The position numbers and the translations under genes were made by a program. The notes under the pieces were generated by a model. The model was not told the origin of the DNA. It made no database searches and saw only the letters and a program-made list of their open reading frames with translations. 54,974 nt of DNA from an uncultured Prevotellaceae bacterium (GTDB lineage Bacteria > Bacteroidota > Bacteroidia > Bacteroidales > Muribaculaceae), in assembly GCA_900317835.1 (NCBI GenBank), contig ONIL01000017.1, positions 1 through 54,974 on the forward strand, written 5' to 3'. Shown here one piece after another: positions 8,723 through 17,910 of this stretch (position 1 is the first letter of the stretch; the number at the start of each line of letters is the position of its first letter).

Positions 8723-10729
8723 ATGAAGAGGATACTTGTCATAGTGACACTACTGCTAGTCACCGCAACCATGAGTGTTGCGGTGGCTCAGGAGTTCACG
8801 CAGGAGCGCGCCAAGCCCAGCAAGACCAAAAAGCAGCGGGTGGAACCGTCTTTTGCCTGGAGCATTAGTGAGCCGTTAGGACTTCATTACCCCTCGACCA
8901 TCGACACGATCCATCTGGATTACCATCGCACAATGGTGCCCTCGTTGGTGAGTGACGCATGGTTGACGACAGGCAACTATGGTGCGCCTGGCCAAGACAT
9001 GATTTTCATGGACCGGCCATTGACAAGCGAATTCTTCATGGAGGATGCCATTCAGGCCTGGCTGCATGATACGGGCACGATGCGTTTCTACAACACTCGC
9101 ATCCCCATGACACTGCTGAGCCACTCGACTGGTGGCGACAAGTACAGCAATCTGGACCGCACGCAGCTGGAATTCTCAGGTAACGTGAACCGACGGACAC
9201 AAGTGGGTGGAGGCATTGACTACATCTACAGCAAGGGTTCCTATGACGTGCAGGCCGACAAGGACTTCACATGGCGGCTGTTCGGCTCACACATGGGCGA
9301 CCGCTATGAGATGCAGGCGTTCTTTAACCACTACAATTACACCACCAAGGAGAGCGGCGGCATTACCGACGACCGCTACATTACCGATCCCGCCGAGGTG
9401 CAAGGCGGCGTAACCCGTGTCGACAACAAGAGTATCCCCACCCTGCTGAGTGATACCCACAATCATCTCGAGGGCAGCCAATTGTACTTGAATCAACGCT
9501 ACAAGGTGGGCTTTTACCGCTACCGCCGCGACAGTGTGACCGATACGGTGATTGACCGCACCTATGTTCCCGTGACGAGTTTCATTTGGACACTCGATTT
9601 CAAGCAGTCGCGCCACCAGTTCCTCAATCAAAATGCAAGGCAGGATACGGCCTTTTTTGACCACACCTATCTGGGATTAGGCGGTACCGACGAGAACACC
9701 CGTTACTGGCGCTTGCGCAACACGATTGGCGTGTCAATGCTCGAGGGTTTCAATAAGTATGCCAAGTTCGGGTTTGCCATCTATGGCACACATGAGATTA
9801 GACGTTATACCCAAGTGACGGACAGCGTGACAGGGACTACCCTACCCGATGGCCTTGAAGCCCTGCCTGTCGCTGTGCCGCACCGTGAGACCCAGAACCT
9901 GCTGTGGGTGGGTGGCCAGTTGACCAAGCAGCAAGGGTCGTTGTTGCGCTACAACGCGACGGCACAATTCGGTTTGCTGGGCGATGCAGCGGGCGAGATT
10001 GATATCACGGGCGATGTGACGACACGCTTCCGCCTGCTTGGCGACATGGTAACCGTCAAGGGCTATGGCTATTTCAAGAACCTGGCTGTGCCCTACCTGC
10101 TAAAAAACTTCGTGTCTAACCACTTCGCATGGAAAAACGACTTTTCCAAGACCAAACGCGTTCGTGTGGGCGGCGAGTTGGATATTCCGTTCTCGTGGAC
10201 GCATGTCGATGTGGGCTATGAGACGTTGAATGACTACATCTACTGGGACAGTGAAGGCATGCCAGCCCAGCATGGCGGAGCAATTCACGTCTTGAGCGCC
10301 AGGTGGCAGCAAGGTCTGCACTTCAAGGCATTCAATTGGGACAATAGCGTGACGTTGCAGACTAGCAGCAACGAACAGGTGCTGCCGTTGCCCAAGTTTG
10401 CGGTCTACAGCAACCTGTACGCAACGTTCACTATCGCCCGCGTGCTGCATGTGCAGGCAGGCGTTGACGGCAACTACTACACCAAGTATTACGCACCTGG
10501 TTATAATCCCGCGACAATGACATTTCACAGCCAGCAGGAGATGGAATGCGGCGGTTTCGCCATCATGAACCTGTATGCCAATTTCAGGATGAAACAAGCC
10601 CGATTCTTTGTCGCCTGGACCCACTTCAACCAGAAGATCCACAGCGGCGATGCCTATTTCGCCACACCGCATTACCCGCTCAATCCCGCAAGATTACAGG
10701 TTGGCGTATCGGTCGACTTTGTCAACTGA
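8723..10729 (+). CDS. Putative outer-membrane porin (Bacteroidota putative porin family)
   Basis: The 668-residue reading starts at ATG 8723, which gives a clean signal peptide (MKRILVIVTLLLVTATMSVAVAQ). The protein is rich in alternating aromatic/polar beta strands and ends in an aromatic-rich barrel terminus (ARLQVGVSVDFVN). Segments such as FMEDAIQAWLHDTGTMRFYN and the overall length fit the large Bacteroidota 'putative porin' family. It begins 13 nt after the PII-like gene, so it may be cotranscribed with the efflux operon. The transported solute is unknown. Confidence 0.75.
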   Translation: MKRILVIVTLLLVTATMSVAVAQEFTQERAKPSKTKKQRVEPSFAWSISEPLGLHYPSTIDTIHLDYHRTMVPSLVSDAWLTTGNYGAPGQDMIFMDRPLTSEFFMEDAIQAWLHDTGTMRFYNTRIPMTLLSHSTGGDKYSNLDRTQLEFSGNVNRRTQVGGGIDYIYSKGSYDVQADKDFTWRLFGSHMGDRYEMQAFFNHYNYTTKESGGITDDRYITDPAEVQGGVTRVDNKSIPTLLSDTHNHLEGSQLYLNQRYKVGFYRYRRDSVTDTVIDRTYVPVTSFIWTLDFKQSRHQFLNQNARQDTAFFDHTYLGLGGTDENTRYWRLRNTIGVSMLEGFNKYAKFGFAIYGTHEIRRYTQVTDSVTGTTLPDGLEALPVAVPHRETQNLLWVGGQLTKQQGSLLRYNATAQFGLLGDAAGEIDITGDVTTRFRLLGDMVTVKGYGYFKNLAVPYLLKNFVSNHFAWKNDFSKTKRVRVGGELDIPFSWTHVDVGYETLNDYIYWDSEGMPAQHGGAIHVLSARWQQGLHFKAFNWDNSVTLQTSSNEQVLPLPKFAVYSNLYATFTIARVLHVQAGVDGNYYTKYYAPGYNPATMTFHSQQEMECGGFAIMNLYANFRMKQARFFVAWTHFNQKIHSGDAYFATPHYPLNPARLQVGVSVDFVN

Positions 10730-10794
10730 CAATCATCTTTTTAAGCAAAAAATACTGATTTAGGTCTCCAAAAACGGAACGGGAGTCTACCAGG

Positions 10795-11376
10795 CTAGAT
10801 TTCCGGTTCAATATTGACACCCGCAATGATGATGAACACAAGCAAGATCAGGAGCAATGCGATAATGGCATAGGCGGCTATCTTGAAGTTGCGGCTGGGC
10901 ATCGTGCCGTGCTGTTGCAATTGAGGATGGACGGCATTGTATCGACGTGACACGGCCCGCAGTTTATCCTCAACATGGCTAGACTGCTGGCGTTGTCCAC
11001 TGGCGGGTTGCGATGGCTTACTCGTTGCGGCGGGCTTGGGTTTGTCGGCCGGAGCAGGAGCGGGCTCAGGCTTCTTGACGGGAGCTACCGGTTTGTCAAA
11101 CGGTGCCGACAGGTCGGCGCCACAGTAAGGGCAAAAGCTGATACCGCCTGGCAACTGCTTGCCACAATGGTGACAGAACTTGGTGACTTCACTCACGGTG
11201 TCAACATTGGCGTTGCGACGGTAAGGAGCATCAGAATCGTCGCGCACGACAAGTTGATTGCCCTCATATCGGCACACAGCAAGGCACTGGGGACACACGA
11301 CCTGACTGCCGTGAATCACAAGTTCCTCTTGTGACACCGTCAACAATTTACCGCACTGTGGACACTTTAGCTCCAT
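10795..11376 (-). CDS. Zinc-ribbon protein with C-terminal membrane anchor
   Basis: About 193 residues from the preferred start MELKCPQCGK; an alternative ATG lies 9 nt upstream. The N-terminal zinc ribbon has CPQC at residues 5-8 and a second CPQC about 24 residues later (MJ0042-like). A second ribbon (CHHCGKQLPGG..CPYCGADL) follows, then a Pro/Ala/Lys-rich linker and one C-terminal transmembrane helix (YAIIALLLILLVFIIIAG). It resembles in layout the protein at 48738-49214, so the two look like paralogues. Function is unknown; it may be a tail-anchored regulatory or scaffolding protein. Confidence 0.7.
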   Translation of the reverse strand: MELKCPQCGKLLTVSQEELVIHGSQVVCPQCLAVCRYEGNQLVVRDDSDAPYRRNANVDTVSEVTKFCHHCGKQLPGGISFCPYCGADLSAPFDKPVAPVKKPEPAPAPADKPKPAATSKPSQPASGQRQQSSHVEDKLRAVSRRYNAVHPQLQQHGTMPSRNFKIAAYAIIALLLILLVFIIIAGVNIEPEI

Positions 11377-11400
11377 GATTGTCATACTTGAACTGGGGTG

Positions 11401-11432
11401 CAAAGATAATGCATTGCTGTCAAAACTCCAAA
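11401..11432 (-). promoter_or_regulatory. Promoter of the zinc-ribbon gene
   Basis: On the minus strand, TATCTTTG (11401-11408) is preceded by TTTG (11429-11432) with a 20-nt spacer, close to the Bacteroidota consensus. The predicted transcript start falls only about 15-25 nt before the start codon. Confidence 0.65.
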
Positions 11433-11535
11433 AAAAAATTGCCCGACAGCGACACCAACCCTCATGTTGAGCTCAAAAAATGGGCAAAAAACAAAAAATG
11501 TTGCCTTTTTGCTTTCTAATGTTAAGAATATCTAT

Positions 11536-11543
11536 TACTTTTG
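11536..11543 (+). promoter_or_regulatory. -7 element upstream of the TPR gene
   Basis: TACTTTTG matches TAnnTTTG. A TTTC at 11513-11516 sits at the ideal 19-nt spacing, as a one-mismatch -33 element. The start codon is 42 nt downstream. It faces away from the zinc-ribbon promoter. Confidence 0.55.
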
Positions 11544-11585
11544 CAGCCGCAAAACTGTAGACAACATTAAAATAACGCAATAAAA

Positions 11586-12263
11586 ATGGCAAAGAAACAA
11601 GACCAAGGTGCCCGCACAACCCTTGAAGAGGTGAATGAATCACTCACCTCGGCGGCACAACGCATCGAAGACAACAAGAAGTACATCAGCTGGGCTCTTA
11701 TCGCTATCGCAGTGATTGCCCTCATCGCTGGAGGATGCATTTACCTGCACAAGAAGAATCTGGCCGACGCAAGAGATCAGATCGGTGAAGCAGACATCAC
11801 TCTGCTGCAAGGTCAGGATGATGAGGCATTAAAGGCCTTTGAAAAAGTCGCCGACGAGTTCAGCAATAAGACTGGAGAGCGCGCTCACTTGAACGCTGCT
11901 ATCCTGCTGTATCAAAAAGGCGAGTATGAGAAGGCTGCCAAGCACATCGAGGAGTTTGGTGCCAACGGAACCCTCATCGGTCCCGCATCACAGTCGCTGC
12001 TGGGTGACTGCTATGTCAACCTCAAGAAGTTAGACAAGGCTTTGAGCGCCTTTGACAAGGCTATCAGCATGGCTGGTGACAACGAGTCCTATGTACCCGT
12101 ATTCATGATCAAGAAGGCCACTATCCTGCATGAGCAGAAGAAGTATGCCGACGAGGCCGCTATCTACCAAACCATCAAGGACAAATATCCCAACTTCGGC
12201 CAGGTAACCAACTTCAATGTGGATAAGTATCTGGAGCGCGCCAATGCTCTTGCCGGCAAATAA
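11586..12263 (+). CDS. Membrane-anchored TPR protein (YfgM-like)
   Basis: The 225-residue protein has an N-terminal cytoplasmic segment, one transmembrane helix (about residues 35-54, WALIAIAVIALIAGGCIYL) and several tetratricopeptide repeats facing the periplasm (ALKAFEKVADEF, EYEKAAKHIEEF, KLDKALSAFDKAIS, YADEAAIYQTI). The layout is that of YfgM-type ancillary proteins of the secretion and envelope-folding machinery. The exact role here is inferred. A clear intrinsic terminator separates it from pyrH. Confidence 0.75.
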   Translation: MAKKQDQGARTTLEEVNESLTSAAQRIEDNKKYISWALIAIAVIALIAGGCIYLHKKNLADARDQIGEADITLLQGQDDEALKAFEKVADEFSNKTGERAHLNAAILLYQKGEYEKAAKHIEEFGANGTLIGPASQSLLGDCYVNLKKLDKALSAFDKAISMAGDNESYVPVFMIKKATILHEQKKYADEAAIYQTIKDKYPNFGQVTNFNVDKYLERANALAGK

Positions 12264-12289
12264 TTACCGAACAAAATGAATCACTGAAT

Positions 12290-12330
12290 AAAGGGTTGGA
12301 CAAAACATCGTTTTGTACCAACCCTTTTTT
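12290..12330 (+). terminator. Intrinsic terminator of the TPR gene
   Basis: AAGGGTTGG pairs with CCAACCCTT, and an inner AAAAC/GTTTT pairing extends the stem. It is followed by a run of six T. This is a classic rho-independent terminator between the TPR gene and pyrH. Confidence 0.85.
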
Positions 12331-12347
12331 AAAACCACTTTAATGAC

Positions 12348-13061
12348 ATGAAACCTATTTATCATCGCATATTGCTCAAGCTCAGCGGCGAGTCGCTGGC
12401 TGCAGAACAGAGTAGCGGCATCGACGCTCAGCGCGTGGCCGACTATGCCACCCAAATCAAGGAAATCGTGGACGCTGGCGTACAGGTAGCCATCGTCGTG
12501 GGCGGCGGCAACATCTTCCGCGGCCTGAAAGGTGCCGCACAGGGATTTGACCGCGTCAAGGGCGACCAGATGGGTATGCTCGCCACGGTCATCAATGCGC
12601 TGGCACTGTCGTCAGCCCTTGAGGGCATCGGCCAACCCGCCCAGGTATTCACCGCCATCGGCATGTTCCCCATCGGTGAGCCTTACAGCAAGTGGCGCGC
12701 CATCGAGGCTATGCAGGCCGGCAAGGTCGCCATCTGCTCCTGCGGCACCGGCAGCCCCTTCTTCACCACCGACACGGGCAGCACGCTGCGCGCCATCGAG
12801 GTTGAGGCCGACGTGATGCTCAAGGGCACCCGCGTGGACGGCATCTATACCGCCGACCCCGAGAAGGATCCCACTGCAACCAAGTTTGACCGCATCACTT
12901 ACGACGAAATCTATAACCGCGGCCTCAAGGTCATGGACATGACCGCTACCGTGATGGCCCGTGACAACAAGCTACCCATCCACGTGTTCAACATGGACGT
13001 CGTGGGCAACCTCAAGAAGGTGATGAGCGGCGAGCCCATCGGCACCGTGGTTACCCTGTAA
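12348..13061 (+). CDS. pyrH: UMP kinase
   Basis: The 237-residue protein is the normal length for bacterial UMP kinase. Conserved elements are in place: N-terminal ILLKLSGESLA, VVGGGNIFRG, the dimer/nucleotide region (DQMGMLATVINALAL), and the phosphate/UMP-binding segment TGSPFFTTDTGSTLRA. KGTRVDGIYTADPEKDP and TAxVMARDNKLPIHVFNM follow. It phosphorylates UMP to UDP in the cytoplasm for pyrimidine nucleotide synthesis and is normally essential. It is preceded by a terminator, so its promoter must lie in the short gap or inside the upstream gene. Confidence 0.97.
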   Translation: MKPIYHRILLKLSGESLAAEQSSGIDAQRVADYATQIKEIVDAGVQVAIVVGGGNIFRGLKGAAQGFDRVKGDQMGMLATVINALALSSALEGIGQPAQVFTAIGMFPIGEPYSKWRAIEAMQAGKVAICSCGTGSPFFTTDTGSTLRAIEVEADVMLKGTRVDGIYTADPEKDPTATKFDRITYDEIYNRGLKVMDMTATVMARDNKLPIHVFNMDVVGNLKKVMSGEPIGTVVTL

Positions 13062-13115
13062 CCGCTATCCCCGACTACTCACGCTAAGGCGCGAAGCCGC
13101 GAAGAATATATAACG

Positions 13116-13172
13116 ACAAGTACAATAAATACAATTACTTGTTAATCAATAATTTGTATTTATTGTACTTGT
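13116..13172. terminator. Long inverted repeat between convergent genes
   Basis: A perfect 19-bp AT-rich inverted repeat (13116-13134 with 13154-13172, core AAGTACAATAAATAC) has a 19-nt loop and sits between pyrH and the convergent thioredoxin-like gene. It is probably a bidirectional terminator. A related, imperfect element lies at 20083-20110. Confidence 0.7.
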
Positions 13173-13194
13173 TGTTTTCCTTTTATTTGCGGGA

Positions 13195-14562
13195 TTACTC
13201 GAGACCCAGGGCCTTGCGGATGAGCGGCTCGATCTCATGGGCCTCGGATGAGAGCGAGAGGACGTTGCCGTCGCGGTCAACGAGAATCATTCCGCCTCCG
13301 CTATTGCCCAGACCGTTCTTTTCCCATATCTGGTTTTCATCTTTCAGTTCCAGCAGGCTGGGCCAGGGGTAGCCATCCTGCTTCATGGCCTTTTCCATAG
13401 CCTTTTTCTCAGTTTCCCTTGCTATAGCAATGACGGTAAAGCCTTTATCCTTGTATTTCTCATAGATCGGAATCATGGCCATGCTGTGCTTGCGGCAGGG
13501 GCCACACCATGATGCCCAGAAGTCGATGAGGGCCACCTTGCCCTTGATGAGCGACGAGATGGGAACGAGCTTACCATCGGTGTTGCGCACGTTGTACTCA
13601 ATGTAGGGCTGACCAGGTACCATTTCCAGCTGCGATAAGGTATTGGCAATTTGTTCATGTACTGGGTGACCTGGATAGCATTTGGATAGTTTGTCACTGT
13701 AAAGGGTCAGATAGGGCTCGTAGACCTTGTTTGCCGACTCGGGATAGGCTGAGCGTTTGTTCGACAAGTACATTTGAGCCGCATTATACACATCGTAGAG
13801 CCCCCACAGCATGGGATGCTCGGTTAAATAGTTAATGCGGAAATCAAGTCGTTCGGCCTCTAGGGTTTCAATTTGTTGATGCAATTTAAGTCCCTCGGGC
13901 GTGAAGCGCTCACTGTAATTCTTGTTATAGTAGTCAAACAGTTTCATCAAGGAATCTTTTTTGGCCTCGGTTAACTGGTCAGCACTTTGCAAGCGTTCCC
14001 ATTCATCTCCCGCGCTAAGGAATTCGGCATTCATGTATTCCTTTTCACGTGCAGGGTCGTACAACTGGTCATACAATGACTGCAGGGGTTTTTCAAAACG
14101 TGCTCTCACAATGCTGTCTTCCACCTCATGCATGCGGTTTTCCACACCCTTGCTGGCGAATTTCATCTTTGGCCAATCCCTTCCATCTGAAAGGCGGTCT
14201 TCGGTAATCGTGATTCTCACAGTGTCACCCTCGGTAAGGAAAGTACCCTGGTACCAACTCCCTTCTTTATATTGTTTCAAGAAAAACACTTCGTAGAGTC
14301 GAGGGTGATCGGTGAGGATGTCACAAGAGAAGTGCCCGTCTTTGGCCCTAACCACATACTTTTCGTCCCAGTTCACGCGCAAGTCGGTGCCCGATTCACA
14401 GATGATGAGTTCGTCGCCCCACTTGTCGGAGTTGAGCGTGCCCTCGATGTGGGTGGTAATGTTACCCTCACCAATCACATGAGTTCCGTTGCTGCTACAG
14501 GCGCACAACAATCCCCTCATGGCAATGAGGGCGAACAGAATAATAAGTATTCTCTTTTTCAT
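13195..14562 (-). CDS. TlpA/ResA-like thioredoxin lipoprotein
   Basis: About 455 residues from MKKRILIILFALIA; an in-frame ATG 21 nt upstream is less likely. A lipoprotein signal peptide ends in the lipobox LCAC. The N-terminal region (IEGTLNSDKWGDELIICE..VRITIT) resembles the DUF4369 domain, a long helical middle follows, and the C-terminus is a thioredoxin-fold domain with the redox motif WCGPC at about residue 353 (VALIDFWASWCGPCRKH). It is probably an envelope thiol-disulfide reductant, as in many Bacteroidota TlpA-like lipoproteins. The catalytic cysteines are intact. Confidence 0.88.
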   Translation of the reverse strand: MKKRILIILFALIAMRGLLCACSSNGTHVIGEGNITTHIEGTLNSDKWGDELIICESGTDLRVNWDEKYVVRAKDGHFSCDILTDHPRLYEVFFLKQYKEGSWYQGTFLTEGDTVRITITEDRLSDGRDWPKMKFASKGVENRMHEVEDSIVRARFEKPLQSLYDQLYDPAREKEYMNAEFLSAGDEWERLQSADQLTEAKKDSLMKLFDYYNKNYSERFTPEGLKLHQQIETLEAERLDFRINYLTEHPMLWGLYDVYNAAQMYLSNKRSAYPESANKVYEPYLTLYSDKLSKCYPGHPVHEQIANTLSQLEMVPGQPYIEYNVRNTDGKLVPISSLIKGKVALIDFWASWCGPCRKHSMAMIPIYEKYKDKGFTVIAIARETEKKAMEKAMKQDGYPWPSLLELKDENQIWEKNGLGNSGGGMILVDRDGNVLSLSSEAHEIEPLIRKALGLE

Positions 14563-14625
14563 AACAGATAATGATTTGGTCATGAGTTTACAATTATAAT
14601 ATAAATCCTAGATAAACAAGTAATT

Positions 14626-15582
14626 TCAAGGTCGTCGCTGATAGAACTGTTGCAGGGTGGCGACCACCTCGTCGATGTCGTCGGTGAGAGTGAGCAGCAG
14701 GTTCCTGTATTTGCCGGTCTCCATCAAGTTTTCGATGAGGGGATAGACAGGGATTTCCTCGGTCCAGAAGTGCTTGCCCAAGAAAATCATCGGGCTGGCA
14801 AAGCCGAAGGTGAGGTAGTGGTTCTGCACCGCTTCCTGGAAAATCTCCTGAAGGGTGCCCGCACTGCCAGGTGTATAGATTATGCCGCCAAAAGCCAAGG
14901 TAAGAATATTATCCTCACGGATGCTGTTCTCAAAGAATTTGGCGATGTGTGTAGCAAACGGCGTTGACGGCTCGTGTCCGTAGCGCCATGTGGGAATGCC
15001 CAGACTCACATACTCCTGCTGAGGATACTTTTCAATAACGCTAAAGGCAGTTCGCAACCATCCAGCATCCCTGAACGACGGCGCGGGCATCATCGTCTCA
15101 AGTGCATCATCCAAGTCCTGGGTGGAGAATCCCGCCATCCATGCCCCTAAATGGGTGGCCTCCATTGCACCTGGCCCTCCGCCGCTCAACATGACAAATC
15201 CCTCCTGAGTGAGCCTCTGGCTCAACAAAGCGATGTCGCGGTAAATCTTGTCGGTCCTGAGCAGGGCATGTCCTCCCATGACGCCAATGCTGCGGTGATG
15301 GTCATGAGCCTTGAAGAAACGCGCCATCGCCGTATGGATGCAGTGGTCGTGCAATGTGCGCGCCAACAATTCATTCACGTTGTTGGTGTGCAGCCCCACT
15401 GACATGTAACGCTGGTAAATGATGCTGTCAAAGCACTTGCAGTAGCTGCTCTCATCATCGGGGTTGTAGCCTTCATATAGCTCAGCGGGATGGTATAGCG
15501 ACTTGCGTGCCACGTCAAATGGCACCTCGTCAAGGTAGGCCATCACATCCTTCAGTTCTTCATATCCAGTGTTAGTAATCAT
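14626..15582 (-). CDS. LOG-family Rossmann-fold nucleotide-binding protein
   Basis: A 318-residue protein with SIGVMGGHAL, the phosphate-binding LSGGGPGAMEA and the second signature GGIIYTPGSAGTLQEIFQ. This is the lysine-decarboxylase-like (LOG) fold, whose members hydrolyse nucleoside monophosphates to base plus ribose 5-phosphate. The usual PGGxGTxxE signature reads PGSAGTLQE here, with one Gly replaced by Ser-Ala; the catalytic Glu is kept. It is longer than plant-type LOG (about 200 residues) and nearer to PpnN-like proteins. The precise substrate is not certain. Confidence 0.8.
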   Translation of the reverse strand: MITNTGYEELKDVMAYLDEVPFDVARKSLYHPAELYEGYNPDDESSYCKCFDSIIYQRYMSVGLHTNNVNELLARTLHDHCIHTAMARFFKAHDHHRSIGVMGGHALLRTDKIYRDIALLSQRLTQEGFVMLSGGGPGAMEATHLGAWMAGFSTQDLDDALETMMPAPSFRDAGWLRTAFSVIEKYPQQEYVSLGIPTWRYGHEPSTPFATHIAKFFENSIREDNILTLAFGGIIYTPGSAGTLQEIFQEAVQNHYLTFGFASPMIFLGKHFWTEEIPVYPLIENLMETGKYRNLLLTLTDDIDEVVATLQQFYQRRP

Positions 15583-15615
15583 CTATAGTGGTATGCGGGT
15601 TAAAATCTTAAACTA

Positions 15616-15623
15616 CAAAATTA
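15616..15623 (-). promoter_or_regulatory. -7 element of the LOG-family gene
   Basis: On the minus strand TAATTTTG matches the Bacteroidota -7 box, 33 nt before the start codon. No good TTTG is seen at 19-21 nt spacing. Confidence 0.45.
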
Positions 15624-15751
15624 CCAATAATTCGGCATGTTTTCCTGCGATTTTAACAATTTAAGATTGTTAAAAAATGTAATAATGTAACGAAATGGGG
15701 CAATAGCGCCATTTTTTATGACTTTTTGCACAGTATTTTGGGGTATGGTAG

Positions 15752-15759
15752 TAATTTTG
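15752..15759 (+). promoter_or_regulatory. -7 element of the FadL-like gene
   Basis: TAATTTTG matches the -7 box, 53 nt before the start codon. The nearest TTTG (15725-15728) is 23 nt away, longer than usual. Confidence 0.45.
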
Positions 15760-15812
15760 TTGTTCCAAAATCTCCACTTTCAGGTTTGTTAATAATTTAA
15801 ATAGGTATAGCA

Positions 15813-17276
15813 ATGAAAAGAATTACAATTTTAGCCCTCTTGCTGGCAAGCGTCAGCATGACCTCATTGGCAGGTGGCCTGCTCCACAACACGAATCAGC
15901 ACATCGCCTTCATGCGTATGATGGCTCGCGGTGCCAGCCATGAGATTGACGCCGTCTATACTAACCCCGCTGGTCTGGCTTTTATGGACCATGACGGCTG
16001 GACGCTGTCGCTGAACATCCAGAGCGCATCGCAGTCGCGTGATGCACTCACCACGTTCCCGTTGTTCCCCGAGGCCGATCACACCCGCCTGTACAAGGGC
16101 AAGGCCGAAGCTCCTGTGATCCCGTCACTCTACGGTGCCTACAAGCGCGACCGCTGGACGTTCTCGGGTTTCTTCGGTTTCACCGGTGGTGGCGGCAAGT
16201 GCAACTTTGACAGCGGTCTGCCCGTGTTTGACGCCAGCATCATGGCCGGCATCTACGGCCAGACTGCCCAATTGGCTCAGGCTCTTGCCTCCAATCCCGC
16301 TACTGCTCCCATCATGGCCGATCCCCGCATTGCAGGAATGCTGCCGTTGACTGCCGACAAATATGACATCAATTCGGCGATGAAGGGCCGACAGTACATC
16401 TATGGCCTGCAGCTCGGCGCCACTTACAAGGTGCTGGACTGGATGAGTGTTTACGCCGGTGGTCGCATGAACTATTTTGATGGTAACTACAGTGGTTTTG
16501 TTAAGGTAATGCCCAAGCCTGAACTGGCTTCAACCGTTCAGCAGATTGCCATTGCCTATCCCTCTTTGGCTCCCACTTTGAACACGCTGGTAAACCAGAA
16601 CGGTGAGATGGCCAATATCGACCTTGACTGCTCGCAGACGGGTTGGGGCATCACCCCCATTATCGGTGTTGACCTGGTGTGGAAAGGTTTTACCCTTGCT
16701 GCCAAATATGAGTTCAAGACCAACCTCAACATCGAGAACGATACCAAGACTGCTATTGCCGAGCCTGCCGCCTTTGAGGCCGCTCTCGACGACTACAAGC
16801 ACGGCGTGAACACGCCCAACGACTTGCCTGCCGTATTCTATACCGCATTGGGTTACGAGTTCATCCCCAACAAGCTGCGCGCCACTGTCGAGTATCACTA
16901 CTATGACGACAAGCATGCTGAGATGGCCCATGACAAGCAGAAGCACTTGCGCCACGGCACCCATGAGGTGCTGGCCGGTGTTGAATGGGACATCAACAAG
17001 ATGTTCACCGTGAGCGCTGGTGCCCAGAACACCGACTACGGCCTGAGCGACGATTACCAGACCCACACCTCGTTCTCATGTGACAGCTACTCCATCGGCT
17101 TTGGTGGCGCTGTCAACCTGAGCGAAAAGGTGAAGCTGAACGTGGGTTATTTCTGGACCACCTACAAGGACTACAAGCGCAGTGAGGAGAACTACTTCAA
17201 CACCACGTTGCCGGGTAGCGACACCTACAGCCGCACGAACAAGGTATTTGGTGCTGGTGTTGACTTCAAGTTCTAA
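15813..17276 (+). CDS. OmpP1/FadL/TodX-family outer-membrane transport protein
   Basis: The 487-residue protein has a signal peptide (cleavage near SLAGG). The early motif GASHEIDAVYTNPAGLAFM is the FadL-type segment following the N-terminal hatch (usual form 'NPAGLA'). The rest is a predicted beta-barrel ending in an aromatic strand (VFGAGVDFKF). Family members carry hydrophobic molecules across the outer membrane. The substrate cannot be read. It is monocistronic, with a terminator downstream. Confidence 0.88.
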   Translation: MKRITILALLLASVSMTSLAGGLLHNTNQHIAFMRMMARGASHEIDAVYTNPAGLAFMDHDGWTLSLNIQSASQSRDALTTFPLFPEADHTRLYKGKAEAPVIPSLYGAYKRDRWTFSGFFGFTGGGGKCNFDSGLPVFDASIMAGIYGQTAQLAQALASNPATAPIMADPRIAGMLPLTADKYDINSAMKGRQYIYGLQLGATYKVLDWMSVYAGGRMNYFDGNYSGFVKVMPKPELASTVQQIAIAYPSLAPTLNTLVNQNGEMANIDLDCSQTGWGITPIIGVDLVWKGFTLAAKYEFKTNLNIENDTKTAIAEPAAFEAALDDYKHGVNTPNDLPAVFYTALGYEFIPNKLRATVEYHYYDDKHAEMAHDKQKHLRHGTHEVLAGVEWDINKMFTVSAGAQNTDYGLSDDYQTHTSFSCDSYSIGFGGAVNLSEKVKLNVGYFWTTYKDYKRSEENYFNTTLPGSDTYSRTNKVFGAGVDFKF

Positions 17277-17313
17277 AGATATTTCACATCACTAAGAATC
17301 TTCTCCTATGGCA

Positions 17314-17345
17314 AAGGCCGCCCGACAGTGTTGTCGAGCGGCCTT
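17314..17345. terminator. Bidirectional terminator hairpin
   Basis: AAGGCCGC and CGACA pair with TGTCG and GCGGCCTT around a GTGT loop, with one internal mismatch. It lies between convergent genes and can serve both. Confidence 0.75.
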
Positions 17346-17367
17346 GTTATTGACTGATTATCAAGTG

Positions 17368-17910
17368 TTAACGCAACAGGTTGGACATCATCGTGTTCCA
17401 ATCCTGAGCATCGGCCACGCTACCCAACATGCCTTCATGGACGGGGAACGCCAGGCTGTCGTTGAGGGTGTAAGTCACTTGCGGCAGACGCACATACAGA
17501 GTCAACGTGTTCAACGTCTCGCCTGTCTTGTACTGCTCTCCCAACTGCTTGAAGTTGTCGGCATTGATATAGTACAAGCGATTACCCTTGTTGCACAAGT
17601 AGATGCGGCTGAAGTCCCTATCGCCCAACTCCTGGGCGCACTGCAGCAGGCAACGCGTGACATCAAAGCGGTCGAAGTTGCGCTCGTCAGGCTTGTCGAC
17701 GTTGAAGGCCAACACCTTGTCGGGATTGTACCAGGGCTGAGTGACCTCGATATTGATGCCATTGTTGGCGGGATCGAGGTTTTTCAGTTCCACGCGCGAA
17801 ATGACCTTGCTGCCTCGCTTGACCACGTCCACCCAGAAAAAAGCATGCACTGCCACCGCGGCCAGAACGGCGATGATAGCCAAGAGCAACAGTTTATCCT
17901 TGCGTGTCAT
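17368..17910 (-). CDS. Unknown membrane-anchored protein in the peptidoglycan-turnover operon
   Basis: The 180-residue protein has one N-terminal membrane helix (LLLLAIIAVLAAVAVHAFFWV) and a soluble domain of about 150 residues, presumably periplasmic. Recognisable but unassigned strings are TQPWYNPDKVLAFNVDKPDE and LYVRLPQVTYTLNDSLAFPV. I do not recognise a family. Its start overlaps the stop of the LD-carboxypeptidase gene by 4 nt (ATGA), so translation is likely coupled and the protein may work with cell-wall recycling. Confidence 0.7.
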   Translation of the reverse strand: MTRKDKLLLLAIIAVLAAVAVHAFFWVDVVKRGSKVISRVELKNLDPANNGINIEVTQPWYNPDKVLAFNVDKPDERNFDRFDVTRCLLQCAQELGDRDFSRIYLCNKGNRLYYINADNFKQLGEQYKTGETLNTLTLYVRLPQVTYTLNDSLAFPVHEGMLGSVADAQDWNTMMSNLLR

